Part shown: in pieces, positions 6,190-15,684 of the stretch
Position numbering within the stretch: the first letter of the stretch is position 1
Layout: every line of letters begins with the position of its first letter
DNA from: a virus
Virus record (IMG/VR): IMGVR_UViG_3300008110_007408
Location: 1 to 26,199 of that record
DNA: 26,199 bases
Reading direction: 5' to 3' (one strand)
Position numbers and translations under genes: made by a program
Notes under the pieces: model-generated
What the model was told of the DNA's origin: nothing
Databases searched by the model: none
What the model saw: only the letters and a program-made list of their open reading frames with translations

Positions 6190-6767
6190 AACACATTATG
6201 TTTTGGATGGACGCTATAAGAAATAGTGAGGACCCAAAACGCACATTAGAAAGTTTTTGGAAGGGTCAGATTCGCAGCAAAGAATGGTTAATCAAAGAAC
6301 TAGGAGTTTTTATAGGTAAACCTGTCAGTATCGACATATTCGGGGGCTGGAACGGTGTTCTTGCTAGCATGTTGTTTCACGCACCCTATCCAGTAAAATA
6401 CATTCGTAGTATTGATATTGATCCTAAGTGTGAAGAAATAGCTAATACTATGAATAAGCTTGAACAGATGCAAGGTCGTTTTAAAGCTGTCACTGCAGAT
6501 ATGTGTAACTTAAGAAGTGATGCTGATGTTGCTATTAATACAAGTTGTGAACATATAAGCCAAGATCAGTACGAACAATGGTTAACATGTTTACCACACA
6601 ATAGTTTGTTAGTATTACAAAGTAATAACTATAATATTTACGAACACATACGAACTGCAGATAGCATTGAAGAATTTGTAGAACAAAGTAAGTTAAAAGT
6701 GTTTAAAGCTGTAAAACTTGACTTGCCTTTATACGAAAGATATATGATAATAGGTAAAGTATCCTAA
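6174..6767 (+). CDS. SAM-dependent methyltransferase-like protein
   Basis: A 197-aa protein with class I methyltransferase features: a glycine-rich motif I variant after a beta strand (VSIDIFGGWNGVLAS, residues 51-65), an acidic motif II at SIDIDP (79-84), a DMCNLR motif III-like segment near 109, and INTSCEHI near 121 in the motif IV position. The methyl acceptor is unknown. It overlaps the radical SAM gene upstream by 16 bases and probably works on the same substrate. Its stop codon shares four bases (CTAA) with the stop of the convergent gene on the other strand. Confidence 0.78.
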   Translation: MQIDLEHIMFWMDAIRNSEDPKRTLESFWKGQIRSKEWLIKELGVFIGKPVSIDIFGGWNGVLASMLFHAPYPVKYIRSIDIDPKCEEIANTMNKLEQMQGRFKAVTADMCNLRSDADVAINTSCEHISQDQYEQWLTCLPHNSLLVLQSNNYNIYEHIRTADSIEEFVEQSKLKVFKAVKLDLPLYERYMIIGKVS

Positions 6768-7807
6768 ACGCTTAATTTTGGATTATTAAGTCTATTATCA
6801 AAGTTACCACAGTTAGCAGCGCAAGTTGCAATTCTACCCTCACTATATTTTCTTCCGTCCCAACTCTGTTCTACTTTAGAAAAAAATTCATTATCTAGAA
6901 TATCATACCAGTTATTATTATATAAGTTTAAAAAATGTTTATATTCTTCCCATAGTTTGTCCCAACCATCCTGAATGTTTAACGGTTTTTTTGCATAAGA
7001 GTAGGATCCTAAAAAACAACAAGGAACCAAGTTTCCTGAACTATCAATATAAAGAGACTTATTAAATTTTGCAAAACAATCAATCTGCGTATCCTCACTT
7101 TTTTTCAACCACTCATCAACACGTATTAGTGGTTGAAACACAACTTCATGCTTAAAAGTTTCATCGGAAGGAGGTTCTATTAAAGTTCCATCAGAACCAA
7201 AAAACTGTCTGCCTAAGATAGCATCAGTAGCAAATCTATGACTACGTATAGTTTCAAACTTTTTAAATCCGAATTCAACTGATTTTTTTCTAGCCAAGTC
7301 TATTTGATGTTGATTATGTTTAAATGCAATGAATTTCCACGTAGCGTTGCCACCTGAATTTATAAAGGCACACGCATTTTCAATTACTTTGTTAAAATTT
7401 ACATTAACACGATAGATATGATTAGTATCCTCTAGACCATCAATTGCGAATATTACCTCACTTTTATCTCCTAATGCATCTGCCAATTGATTCCAAAATA
7501 CTGTGCTTTTCATTCCACCGTTTGTGCTAATTTTTATTAAAGCATTTGTTTTGGATCTAATTTTTTTAATCACATCAATAAAATTAGGAGCTGCACATGG
7601 GTCGCCCATAGACCCACTGAATAATATTTTATGTAATCCATTATAAACGTCATCAGGTATTCTGTCAAAAAAATCAGTATTTAAATAAGTTTCCAAAAAC
7701 CAACTATGATCGTTTCCATATAATTCACGTGTGCATTGGGGGCAATTAGCATTACAAATACTGCTATTTTCAATGTCAAGGTTAGTTATTTTGTCGTAGA
7801 ATTTCAT
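6764..7807 (-). CDS. Radical SAM/SPASM protein, paralogue 1
   Basis: A 347-aa radical SAM protein. CNANCPQC (Cys18, 22, 25) binds the SAM-cleaving cluster; GSMGDP replaces GGEP. The C-terminal third holds a SPASM-like set: IDCFAKF, LVPCCFLG after a strand-turn IDSSGN, and CAANCG near the end, enough for auxiliary clusters. It is a clear paralogue of the protein at 17080-18159, sharing FA-DGLEDT-H-YR and FKHN-HQ blocks. SPASM proteins usually modify peptides or proteins, but anaerobic sulphatase-maturase and sugar enzymes also exist, so the substrate is open. The start overlaps the end of the kinase-like gene by 26 bases, so coupling is likely. Confidence 0.9.
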   Translation of the reverse strand: MKFYDKITNLDIENSSICNANCPQCTRELYGNDHSWFLETYLNTDFFDRIPDDVYNGLHKILFSGSMGDPCAAPNFIDVIKKIRSKTNALIKISTNGGMKSTVFWNQLADALGDKSEVIFAIDGLEDTNHIYRVNVNFNKVIENACAFINSGGNATWKFIAFKHNQHQIDLARKKSVEFGFKKFETIRSHRFATDAILGRQFFGSDGTLIEPPSDETFKHEVVFQPLIRVDEWLKKSEDTQIDCFAKFNKSLYIDSSGNLVPCCFLGSYSYAKKPLNIQDGWDKLWEEYKHFLNLYNNNWYDILDNEFFSKVEQSWDGRKYSEGRIATCAANCGNFDNRLNNPKLSV

Positions 7808-8474
7808 GTTTTTTAACTATGTCTGCTATTAGTTCATTTGGATAATTAGACTTAAAACTTAGGAAGGCTAGTTTTTGCAGTTCTACAGAATTATAAGGTG
7901 TATGTAAATCTAGCTTTAAATGCTTTAAAAATTCTTCCATTTTTTCTTGACGTTCGGAACTTATTTGTATTAAAAAATCTTTAATTATTATAGATTCGTT
8001 CTTGTCAAAACAAAAAAACCAGTTAAAGGGTATTAATGTTTCATCATGTACAACCCAACTATTAGGGTGTAAACTAAATTTAAATATTCCTGCATCCCAC
8101 ATTTGTTCAATCCGTAGTAGCCATTGTTCTTTCCAATTCTGCAATACACCAAAACCTTGTGTGTAGAAGTCAGCTCCATGCCATTCAATAAAGATATGTC
8201 GTTTTATTTCATCTATATCAATAATTTTAAGTGTTGGTATATTATTTGTATTTGCTACACCATGGAATTTCATTTCACGAAGAAATCTTTCATACAATAA
8301 TTCTTCGGTCCATAATTCATTTTCTCTTATAAAAGAATGATAATTCTTATCCCTATTAAAACTCATGCATAAGGTTTTACTATCTGGGCTTATATACGGT
8401 GTGTAAACTAAATTAGCACGAACATTTTGACTACCGTCCCAATTATATAGGTAACTCCAATCACTAAAATTCAT
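7782..8474 (-). CDS. Conserved phage protein, possibly kinase-fold
   Basis: A 230-aa protein that I recognise only as a recurrent family in uncultured marine phages. Segments suggest a remote link to the phosphotransferase/protein-kinase fold: a hinge-like HIFIEWHG (93-100), FSLHPNSW (133-140) resembling the catalytic-loop DLHPGN of aminoglycoside-kinase-like enzymes, and NWFFCFD (151-157) in the place of the metal-binding DFD. The usual catalytic Asp before the HP is replaced, so activity is doubtful. ATG 8474 is chosen because GGAGAAAAAT precedes it. It shares a divergent promoter region with the gene at 8522 and is coupled to the radical SAM gene downstream. Confidence 0.6.
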   Translation of the reverse strand: MNFSDWSYLYNWDGSQNVRANLVYTPYISPDSKTLCMSFNRDKNYHSFIRENELWTEELLYERFLREMKFHGVANTNNIPTLKIIDIDEIKRHIFIEWHGADFYTQGFGVLQNWKEQWLLRIEQMWDAGIFKFSLHPNSWVVHDETLIPFNWFFCFDKNESIIIKDFLIQISSERQEKMEEFLKHLKLDLHTPYNSVELQKLAFLSFKSNYPNELIADIVKKHEILRQNN

Positions 8475-8489
8475 ATTTTTCTCCAAGAA

Positions 8490-8505
8490 TATTTAGCTAT
8501 AAATA
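8490..8505. promoter_or_regulatory. Back-to-back late promoters (CTAAATA minus, TATAAATA plus)
   Basis: On the plus strand TATAAATA (8498-8505) matches the T4 late -10 element exactly. It is followed by CCTAT and an AGGAG ribosome site before the ATG at 8522. On the minus strand GCTAAATA (8497-8490) immediately abuts it and is followed by GGAG and ATG 8474. The two adjoining elements drive the two divergent genes. Confidence 0.6.
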
Positions 8506-8521
8506 CCTATAGGAGAACAAA

Positions 8522-9304
8522 ATGATTCGTGGTATCGGGGGCATTCCTTATATTAATTTAGATGATCATATTGACGTAGCAGGTTTTAAAGAGTTGCACT
8601 ACAAAATTTGCAAAGGTATCGTATATGCGGAACATAAGAAAGAAGGCAATATGGTACAACCTGGTGGATTTGATGATGCATATCAAGTTCCATTTAAGCC
8701 AATATTCCAAGTGTTAGAAGAATATCATAATCTTCCTGAAGATCATGAGATTCGGGTTATTGGCAGAGAGATTGGGGAATATAATAATCGTGATAAATTT
8801 ATATTATTTCTCAAATTAGCAATGGGAGCTTATGATGCATATCAATTTGTTTTCCTTAAAACTGAAGCAGGTGGTTGGGATAGTCGTTTTGAAGAAAAAA
8901 GTTGGACTCCTGATGTTAAATACTTTCCTGAATTAAAACTTTGGTTAGAAAACTTAGTTACTTCAGGTGTGTTCAAACATTTGGGTCGCATTATTTTCTT
9001 TAAGGCTGAACACGATTGTTACATGCCATTGCATCGTGACTTAATTTACCCTGACGAAAATGATTATTTTGACCACCGGCACGAATTCATTCATATCAGA
9101 CCTAACTTAGATAAACCGTTTTATATTTGGGATCGTCAACTTGATGAGAAAGTTCTTGTTGAAAGTTGTGCTACATTTTTTAATGATCACGACTGGCACG
9201 CAGGTGGACGTACACACAAACAAACTTACAGTCTAAGAATCGATGGTATATTTACTGATGAGTTTCGTAAAAAAATTAAAATAGACCACCTAAATTATTA
9301 TTGA
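8522..9304 (+). CDS. Aspartyl/asparaginyl hydroxylase-like Fe(II)/2OG oxygenase
   Basis: A 260-aa protein with the double-stranded beta-helix signature of aspartyl/asparaginyl beta-hydroxylase-like oxygenases. The iron ligands are read as His171 and Asp173 (MPLHRDL) and distal His226 (NDHDWHAGG), with Arg239 (SLRIDG) as the probable 2-oxoglutarate anchor. The strand between holds FIHIRPNLDKPFYIWD. The expected reaction is O2-dependent hydroxylation of a side chain or small molecule. It is a single gene between two minus-strand blocks, with a canonical late promoter and ribosome site. Its 3' end overlaps the convergent radical SAM gene by 7 bases. Confidence 0.8.
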   Translation: MIRGIGGIPYINLDDHIDVAGFKELHYKICKGIVYAEHKKEGNMVQPGGFDDAYQVPFKPIFQVLEEYHNLPEDHEIRVIGREIGEYNNRDKFILFLKLAMGAYDAYQFVFLKTEAGGWDSRFEEKSWTPDVKYFPELKLWLENLVTSGVFKHLGRIIFFKAEHDCYMPLHRDLIYPDENDYFDHRHEFIHIRPNLDKPFYIWDRQLDEKVLVESCATFFNDHDWHAGGRTHKQTYSLRIDGIFTDEFRKKIKIDHLNYY

Positions 9305-10758
9305 TTTAATTTTAGATTTTTGTATCTATTTAAATTTTTTATCCTGTTAAGCCAAGTTTCTCCTTCCGCTTCTTCGTGATATAAAATTCTCCTTTCAATT
9401 GCCTCTTCAGGTGATAGTAAAAGTTGACTTAGCCCAAAGTTATTAATTAAATTAATGTCGTTTATACTGTTAAAAAAATCGTTAGCCATTTCTTTAGCAG
9501 TTATGTGATTAAAACTTTCATTTTCCCACGCAATAGTATCACTGTAAAGTGTATGAAAATCTCCCCAATGTTTGTCAGTATTCTCCATACCTTGCATTTT
9601 GTAGCCGTATTTTGGTAAGTCCATTGACATTTTACTAGGTTTTAATGACGTACTGTTTGGTGCAGGAATTTCTAATCCCCAGACTAAAGTGCTTTGATTT
9701 GACAACCAATGTTTTTTTAACCAATCAAAGGTATTTTGTTGCGATTGTACAGTTTCTTTAGGCAAACCAACAACTAAAGCAATTGTAGCTCTAAATGGTA
9801 ATTGGCTATCTCTATAATATTGTCCTATCTCAAGAAGTCCATCCTGTAATCTATCGGTTTTAATTCCTTTACCTATGACCTTTGATGTTTCTTGGTTCAT
9901 ACTTTCGACTCCATAAAAATGTCCCAAAAATCTCATTCTAGCTAAATGTTCTCTGTCTTGTTTTCTAAGAACTAATAAATCTGCTCTTATAAAACCTGAT
10001 AGGTAAGGTTGAAATGAAAGTTTTTCGGTCGCATCTGCAAATTTTATAATTTTCTCTGTTGTGTCGTTAAATGTTTCGTCTGCCACTAGATATTTGCTTA
10101 TACCATACAAATCGAAATTTTTTTGCAATTGCAACTTGTAATCTTCTGCATCTCTTGTATAATCTCCCTTAACGCCTAATATAGGAAAATTACAATAAGG
10201 ACATTCAAATTTACAACCCCTTGACATTTCCACTCCTGTCCATTCTTCGGGAACTAAATAATCTCTAGGTTCATATTCAACATATAATGATTTCATAGGA
10301 GCAGATGGATAAAATACTGACCCGTCAACTACTTTTTTTCCGTTTACAATAGTGAATTTAACAGATGAGCCATTACTAAACAAGTATTTTAACAATACTA
10401 ACATAGCGTTTTCACCATACCCTGTGATAAAGTAGTCTGCTGCATTTGTCATCATTTCAGGTAAGTATTGACCACCAACTAAAATTTTTATATGAGGAAA
10501 ATTTTCTTTTATCCAATTGCAGTAAATATCAAATTCTTTTGAAAAAGTACCAAAATTGCAACTAGCACCGATAAATTTTAAATTTTCGTCATATCTCTGT
10601 CTAAAAATAGTTTGCAATTCATCTAACGAAAAATGGTTAGCGTAATTAATCACTTCGATATTCCAACCATGCTGCCTTAAGAAAGAGGCAATTCTATGAG
10701 CACCTAAACTTCTGTATGGATGATGCTCCTCTAAACTAAAAATTACGGCTCTAAACAT
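9298..10758 (-). CDS. B12-binding-type radical SAM protein
   Basis: A 486-aa protein with an N-terminal Rossmann domain like the cobalamin-binding domain of class B radical SAM methylases (residues 1-130, including KILVGGQYLPEM and the FITGYGENAML block). The radical SAM core follows, with CKFECPYC at Cys182, 186 and 189. Later segments (VADETFND, GVESMNQET, ALVVGLPKET) are typical of this class. Family members methylate unactivated carbons or build C-C bonds; some do not use B12. I use ATG 10758, overlapping the upstream oxygenase stop by 8 bases; an in-frame TTG at 10767 is less likely. The coupling suggests sequential action with the oxygenase. Confidence 0.88.
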   Translation of the reverse strand: MFRAVIFSLEEHHPYRSLGAHRIASFLRQHGWNIEVINYANHFSLDELQTIFRQRYDENLKFIGASCNFGTFSKEFDIYCNWIKENFPHIKILVGGQYLPEMMTNAADYFITGYGENAMLVLLKYLFSNGSSVKFTIVNGKKVVDGSVFYPSAPMKSLYVEYEPRDYLVPEEWTGVEMSRGCKFECPYCNFPILGVKGDYTRDAEDYKLQLQKNFDLYGISKYLVADETFNDTTEKIIKFADATEKLSFQPYLSGFIRADLLVLRKQDREHLARMRFLGHFYGVESMNQETSKVIGKGIKTDRLQDGLLEIGQYYRDSQLPFRATIALVVGLPKETVQSQQNTFDWLKKHWLSNQSTLVWGLEIPAPNSTSLKPSKMSMDLPKYGYKMQGMENTDKHWGDFHTLYSDTIAWENESFNHITAKEMANDFFNSINDINLINNFGLSQLLLSPEEAIERRILYHEEAEGETWLNRIKNLNRYKNLKLNQ

Positions 10759-11239
10759 ATTCCACAATTTGTAAACTAACTTTTGGTATAGAACTTAAGT
10801 TTGCACTACCATGTATTGCTAAAGGATCATCAAATTCAAATATATCTCCTGCTTTGTAATCTTTAATTAAAAAATCTTTATACATGAAAATGTGACCAGG
10901 TACGTAATCTTGATATGGAATCCACAATCTACGCACTGACCCACTATCATCTTTAAAAGTATCTTGATGCAACGGAAATGTATAGGTAGGATTTAATTTA
11001 ACGAACCACCAATTTAAATTTCCTGAATTATGTATAGGAAGATCGATGTTATGCAACCCTTCAAATTTACTGTAGAAATAAAACTTTGCCCCTGCAGACT
11101 CAGTTAAATTCCATTCATCATATTGTTTTTTACTTAATTTGTTTTCTTCTGCACCCGGTCTAACTTGACCATCAGTAGTAAGTATTATATCTAATATGTG
11201 TGGTTTAACCCAATCTTTATAATTCCCTAAGTGTCTCAT
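10751..11239 (-). CDS. Fe(II)/2OG oxygenase-like (cupin-fold) protein
   Basis: A 162-aa protein of oxygenase type: Phe-Pro-Leu-His91-Gln-Asp93 forms HxD, and AIHGSAN supplies His143. The intervening strands (RRLWIPYQDYVPGHIFMY and YKAGDIFEFDD) fit a jelly-roll. The arginine usually anchoring 2-oxoglutarate is not obvious near the C-terminus, so the co-substrate is uncertain. I start at ATG 11239: upstream frames from 11356 run into the oppositely oriented gene, and a TTAAATA element lies 8 bases upstream. It is coupled to the B12-type radical SAM gene downstream by an 8-base overlap. Confidence 0.7.
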   Translation of the reverse strand: MRHLGNYKDWVKPHILDIILTTDGQVRPGAEENKLSKKQYDEWNLTESAGAKFYFYSKFEGLHNIDLPIHNSGNLNWWFVKLNPTYTFPLHQDTFKDDSGSVRRLWIPYQDYVPGHIFMYKDFLIKDYKAGDIFEFDDPLAIHGSANLSSIPKVSLQIVEYV

Positions 11240-11241
11240 AA

Positions 11242-11254
11242 GATAAGTATTTAA
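11242..11254. promoter_or_regulatory. Overlapping divergent late-promoter-like elements
   Basis: The start codons of the two divergent genes (11239 minus, 11256 plus) are only 16 bases apart. Minus-strand TTAAATA (11254-11248) ends 8 bases before ATG 11239, and plus-strand GATAAGTA (11242-11249), a weaker match, ends 6 bases before ATG 11256. The two elements overlap. Neither gene has a Shine-Dalgarno. Confidence 0.45.
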
Positions 11255-11255
11255 C

Positions 11256-12644
11256 ATGTCTGACCGCATCAAAACTTTTATCAAAATTATAGAAGAACGA
11301 ACCGGTTCGCCTACATTTTGTGTATTACCTTGGTTACATGTTGCGACAAGACCCAATGGCGATGCTCGTTTGTGTTGTGGAGCTAATGCTAGTGGTGCTA
11401 GTACTGGTGATTACATGATCGGACTAGTTAAAAACAACACTGGACTGCCTGCCAACTTTGGTAAAGATTCTATTAAAGACGCATTCAACAATCAATACAT
11501 GCGTGATGTTCGTTTAAGTATGTTAAATGGACGTATTCCCGCTAGTTGCACTAAATGTTTTGAAGAAGAAAACAATGGTGTAGTAAGCAAAAGATTATGG
11601 GAACTTTATAACTGGGATAAAGAAAACATTAATTTTGATGATTTGATAAAGCAAACAAAAAAAGATGGGTTTATCACACCTATTATTCGTTACTTTGATT
11701 TACGTTTAGGCAATACATGCAATCTAAAATGTGTAATGTGTAGTCCACATGATAGTAGTAGGTGGATGCAAGATTATGAAAAACTGATTAGTAATACAAA
11801 AAGTGACGTAATAATTAAAAACATAATATTTAATCCTGAGAAGTTCAATAATAATTGGTATGATAATGAAGAATTTTGGAATGAAATATTTGAACAGATT
11901 CCTAATATAAAGCAATTATATTTTGCTGGTGGAGAACCACTAATGATCAAAGAACATTATAAATTTTTAGATGAGATCATTAAGCGTGGATATAACAAAC
12001 AAATTAGTTTAAGATACAACAGTAATGGTACTTATGTAGATGAAGATATTATAAAAGTTTGGAGTCAATTTAAAGAGGTAAAGTATGCTTTTAGTATAGA
12101 CGGTATATTTGAAAGAAATGAATATATACGTTATCCAACAGACTGGAATGATATAGAACGTAGTTTGGAACTATTAGATTGTACTCCTGATAACATTCAT
12201 GTTAGTATAGCATGTGCAGTACAGATTTTAAACATAAAACATATAATCGATTTTGCTAAATGGAAACTCAGCAAAAACTATAAGAAAATTAATAAGTACA
12301 AGATTGATGAGTATGAAGCAGGTGGAGGTTTAATAAATCTTCATTTAGTTTACATACCAACATTCTTATCAGCACGAATTCTTCCAAAAGAAGATAAGGC
12401 TGAAGTGAAACAGATGATATTAGATTTTAAGGATTGGTTATGGAAAAATTATACACAAGACGACAATTTTTGGCAGGTAAACCCATATGGATGGAAGCGA
12501 TGGCAGGCTATCTTAAGTTTCTTAGAAGCAGAAGATCACAGTAAGTTGTTACCTGATTTTACTGAATACATTAGAAATCTTGATTCGATTCGAGAAACAA
12601 ATTTTTCTCAGACCTTCCCAGAGCTTGCACATTTACTTTTGTAA
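11256..12644 (+). CDS. Twitch-type radical SAM protein, paralogue 1
   Basis: A 462-aa protein with auxiliary-cluster cysteines ahead of the radical SAM core: Cys22 (FCVLPWLHV), Cys40-Cys41 (ARLCC) and Cys98/Cys101 (SCTKC). The core follows with CNLKCVMC (155-162) and AGGEP (224-228). This inverted order is what phage 'twitch domain' radical SAM proteins show. It is a paralogue of 14419-15684. Reaction and substrate are unknown. The gene starts 16 bases from the divergent oxygenase gene without a Shine-Dalgarno. Its last 74 bases overlap the end of the convergent radical SAM gene. Confidence 0.9.
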   Translation: MSDRIKTFIKIIEERTGSPTFCVLPWLHVATRPNGDARLCCGANASGASTGDYMIGLVKNNTGLPANFGKDSIKDAFNNQYMRDVRLSMLNGRIPASCTKCFEEENNGVVSKRLWELYNWDKENINFDDLIKQTKKDGFITPIIRYFDLRLGNTCNLKCVMCSPHDSSRWMQDYEKLISNTKSDVIIKNIIFNPEKFNNNWYDNEEFWNEIFEQIPNIKQLYFAGGEPLMIKEHYKFLDEIIKRGYNKQISLRYNSNGTYVDEDIIKVWSQFKEVKYAFSIDGIFERNEYIRYPTDWNDIERSLELLDCTPDNIHVSIACAVQILNIKHIIDFAKWKLSKNYKKINKYKIDEYEAGGGLINLHLVYIPTFLSARILPKEDKAEVKQMILDFKDWLWKNYTQDDNFWQVNPYGWKRWQAILSFLEAEDHSKLLPDFTEYIRNLDSIRETNFSQTFPELAHLLL

Positions 12645-13518
12645 GAGGAACATCTGCTGCACAAGTACAATAATCTCTTGTGCATAATATAGGCGTATCT
12701 GGTAGTGTAAACGTGCCATTATAAATGTTCCCTAAACTTCCTCCTACTCTACAAGTAGCACGATGCACTTCACCGTCCCAGTTAATCATCAAGCTTTCTA
12801 ATCCAGCAGTGCAAGCCCAACCCTTAAATTTATTTTTATGAAATTTTATTATATCATTGGCATGCATCTTCTCACGATTGTCAATGATACAATTAGGAGC
12901 TACTGTAGCATCTTTACTTAATATCCAATCTAGATCATTTTGTTCATAACGCATATCATCAAATAGGTTGTGATCATCGTTAGTCCAACGAATTCTACGA
13001 ATTGCATAAGGAATATTATAACCATCTAATTTTCTTGTTGCACTTCTAACTTCAGTCATTTTGTCAGGGTGAGCCATAATGTTGATCATGCACGGTTTAC
13101 GCATACCGGGTTCTGCATCACATGATGCGTAATTTAAAATCGTATTTAATACTCTATCCCAATCTTTTTCAAAGTGTAAACTAAAAACTATATGATGTAC
13201 CGGTAATCTTAGATAGTATAATGATGTCCTAGTACCATTCGTAGTAACGTTAATCCAACTTTTGTCCCGTTTAACACAGTAACTAACTAATTCTTCAAAG
13301 TCAGGATGAACAGTTGGCTCTCCACCAGTGAAGCTTATTCGTGCATTATTAGGTAATTTGTCTACTGCTGCTTTAAGAATATTAATGTCAGTATGTGGAC
13401 TGAAATTATCATGAATGAGCGAAGGACAATACTCACAGTCGTAGTTACATCGTTTGCCTAAGTTCCATTCAACCTTCATCATATGTTGATGGTAATATGC
13501 ACTTGTAACTTTATACAT
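12571..13518 (-). CDS. Radical SAM protein with C-terminal auxiliary cysteines
   Basis: A 315-aa radical SAM enzyme: CNYDCEYC at Cys24, 28, 31; FTGGEPT at 63-69; VTTNGT following as in most family members. The C-terminal region has WACTAG, MINWDGEVH, RATCRVGG, LCTRDYCTCAAD, a SPASM-like pattern that could hold one or two clusters. It resembles the protein at 5218-6189 in N-terminal layout. The ATG overlaps the end of the unknown upstream gene and has AAGGGA nearby, so it is part of the minus-strand operon from 16405. Its substrate is unknown. The 3' end overlaps the opposite twitch gene by 74 bases. Confidence 0.9.
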   Translation of the reverse strand: MYKVTSAYYHQHMMKVEWNLGKRCNYDCEYCPSLIHDNFSPHTDINILKAAVDKLPNNARISFTGGEPTVHPDFEELVSYCVKRDKSWINVTTNGTRTSLYYLRLPVHHIVFSLHFEKDWDRVLNTILNYASCDAEPGMRKPCMINIMAHPDKMTEVRSATRKLDGYNIPYAIRRIRWTNDDHNLFDDMRYEQNDLDWILSKDATVAPNCIIDNREKMHANDIIKFHKNKFKGWACTAGLESLMINWDGEVHRATCRVGGSLGNIYNGTFTLPDTPILCTRDYCTCAADVPLTKVNVQALGRSEKNLFLESNQDF

Positions 13519-14422
13519 TTAAAATTCCCTTCGATCCTGAATCTCTGACATAAGTTTCATATAACATATCAGTATTTTTGAAACTAATTTCTAAAATATT
13601 TACTGTCTTATTAAAAAAATTTTTATTCCAAAGTAATTTGCATTGATGATTCGGAACATACCAATCGCTAGCTTTATTGTGAAAGTCTAACAAGATATCA
13701 GTAATAATTATTTGTCCCAATGGGTATTTTCCTAAACCCAAAGCGTTTAAATTATCTTTTGGAACGAGGTTTGATGTGTTTAAAGCCCAATTGTAAAATT
13801 TAATGTTATCAACTAAAGGTATTCCTGGTTCCACACAAAAAGACATTAGCGTTTCAGAATTTATTGTACTTTGAATTGACAAATCATCTAAAGTATCATT
13901 GTCTTTAGCAATGTTTATCCAATCTTTTCCTAATGTTCCATAACCTAAGTTTAATCTTCCCCATTTAATATCTGTATCTAAAAAAATTTTATATTCTTCT
14001 TTAATAGGAGCAAATTGTTCTTCTACTAAGTTTAAAGTTAAACTTGAATCGTATTCATGAAAGGGATTATTTAATTTGCTTTCTATTGCATGTATTAAAT
14101 CATTTATTCTATCCCAAACTTTATTCTCATAATTAGGTACAAAATGATTATGTAATCTGTTTAAATAATCTTGATTAACTTGTTTTGGTAATTCTGCATT
14201 AACTTCAATACAACATGTAGTTAGTTCATCAACCAAATCATCAAAAGACAGCAAGTTAAAGTTACATACTCGTATGTTGTTATTTTCAAGATGCATTTTT
14301 TGCCAAATATGCTGCACAGGGTTATCGTATAGATGGTAATGTAAATCAAATACGGTGTCTTGTTTCTTACATTTAATTACAGCAGTATTATAACCTATTT
14401 TATTGTGATAAAATTCTTTCAT
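13511..14422 (-). CDS. Conserved phage protein of unknown function
   Basis: A 303-aa protein with no catalytic motif that I can recognise. Segments such as YLNRLHNHF, RLNLGYGTLGKDW and LDTDIKWGR resemble a family I recall in marine phages, always as hypothetical. There is no signal peptide, membrane segment or cysteine motif. It lies in the middle of a four-gene coupled operon (QueC-like, twitch radical SAM, this gene, radical SAM) and overlaps both neighbours (ATGA at its start, eight bases at its end). It could be the substrate-binding partner, or a structural component of the modified target. That is conjecture from position only. Confidence 0.7.
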   Translation of the reverse strand: MKEFYHNKIGYNTAVIKCKKQDTVFDLHYHLYDNPVQHIWQKMHLENNNIRVCNFNLLSFDDLVDELTTCCIEVNAELPKQVNQDYLNRLHNHFVPNYENKVWDRINDLIHAIESKLNNPFHEYDSSLTLNLVEEQFAPIKEEYKIFLDTDIKWGRLNLGYGTLGKDWINIAKDNDTLDDLSIQSTINSETLMSFCVEPGIPLVDNIKFYNWALNTSNLVPKDNLNALGLGKYPLGQIIITDILLDFHNKASDWYVPNHQCKLLWNKNFFNKTVNILEISFKNTDMLYETYVRDSGSKGILNV

Positions 14423-15684
14423 ATATAATTTTTAAACTCAGGGGTCACTTCAACAAATTTTCTGCTATTTCTGCTATTATCAAGTCTACGATTAAATTCG
14501 ACAGTATCAGCCCATAAATGGTGTTCATCCTTAGCAAACATGAAGTTAATGATACCATTAATCTGCTCGTCTGTAATGCCTAATAATTTTGGATGTTCTT
14601 TAACTAATTTGTATTCAGGTAGTTCACGTTGCACTAGTCTTAGTCTATTATAAACAGTGTTTTTCAAATCAATTGGTAACGTTTGTACGCTTAATACATT
14701 CGGATACTTAACCATATTTGTATAAAATACGATACCTAAATCATCTAAAAAATACTTAATCATTTTGTCTAGTACTAACGCATTACTAACTTGCACTGCA
14801 ACTGCCCCAACTATTCTGCTTATGTTTGGTAATTCTTGTATTTGTTTAATATTATTAATTAGTTCGCTCCAACTTGCATTACCTCGTATGTATTCATAAC
14901 TATCCCCTATGCCGTCTATACTAACGTTTACTGCGACGGATTTAAATTTAGGCCAATATTCAAAAATGTTTCTATTGTTTTTACCCAACATACTTAAGTT
15001 TGTTGCATACTTAATTTCAATTTGATGACCATACGGAACAAGCATATCTAAAATCTTATAGTGTTGTGGATCCATCAATGGCTCACCACCTGCAAACTCT
15101 GCCCTGCGAAAATAAGGAATAACTTTAGAAAAACTATCCCACCAATTTAGGTTATCATCAAATTCTTTAAGATGCGGTTTATTAATCAGATTTAAATCAT
15201 GTATCTTTTTTGGAAGGAAATTATTTTCTTTAATATAAAATTCCTCAACTTCATTCCAATCATTCCAACTAGTACTATCCATTGGATGACACATTCTACA
15301 TTTTAAATTACAAAGGTTGTTTAATTTAATTTCCATCGTAGGAATTTGAAACGGCATTGTATAATCGTCGTTTAGCGAATCCAAAGCGTTAGGATATAAA
15401 TTTATTCTTGCTTCTGGAATAACACCCTTAATATGTCTTTGTCTTAAACTTTCTACACCCTGATCTTCTAAACTAAAACAAGGTTCACATTCTTTTGGTC
15501 TTTCATCATTCAATACTTGCCTACGAATTCTTAACATAGATTCGTTATTCCATATATCCTCTAGGCTATCTTTTTGAATAAATCCTATTGGATGACTACG
15601 ACAACAAACTTTAATTGCACCATCTTCTCTAGTCGCTAACCCTGTAAAGGGATGCATACAAAATGTTTTACTTTGACTGTTCAA
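14419..15684 (-). CDS. Twitch-type radical SAM protein, paralogue 2
   Basis: A 421-aa protein with the same architecture as 11256-12644: auxiliary cysteines Cys9 (KTFCMHPF), Cys27-28 (IKVCC) and Cys66/Cys69 (ECEPC) before the core CNLKCRMC (125-132) and AGGEP (198-202). A TTG start at 15684 is chosen because the first auxiliary cysteine lies upstream of the first in-frame ATG and a GAGAG element precedes the TTG. It overlaps the QueC-like stop by 17 bases. The reaction is unknown. SPASM/twitch enzymes commonly act on peptides or proteins, or build small cofactors. Confidence 0.88.
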   Translation of the reverse strand: MNSQSKTFCMHPFTGLATREDGAIKVCCRSHPIGFIQKDSLEDIWNNESMLRIRRQVLNDERPKECEPCFSLEDQGVESLRQRHIKGVIPEARINLYPNALDSLNDDYTMPFQIPTMEIKLNNLCNLKCRMCHPMDSTSWNDWNEVEEFYIKENNFLPKKIHDLNLINKPHLKEFDDNLNWWDSFSKVIPYFRRAEFAGGEPLMDPQHYKILDMLVPYGHQIEIKYATNLSMLGKNNRNIFEYWPKFKSVAVNVSIDGIGDSYEYIRGNASWSELINNIKQIQELPNISRIVGAVAVQVSNALVLDKMIKYFLDDLGIVFYTNMVKYPNVLSVQTLPIDLKNTVYNRLRLVQRELPEYKLVKEHPKLLGITDEQINGIINFMFAKDEHHLWADTVEFNRRLDNSRNSRKFVEVTPEFKNYI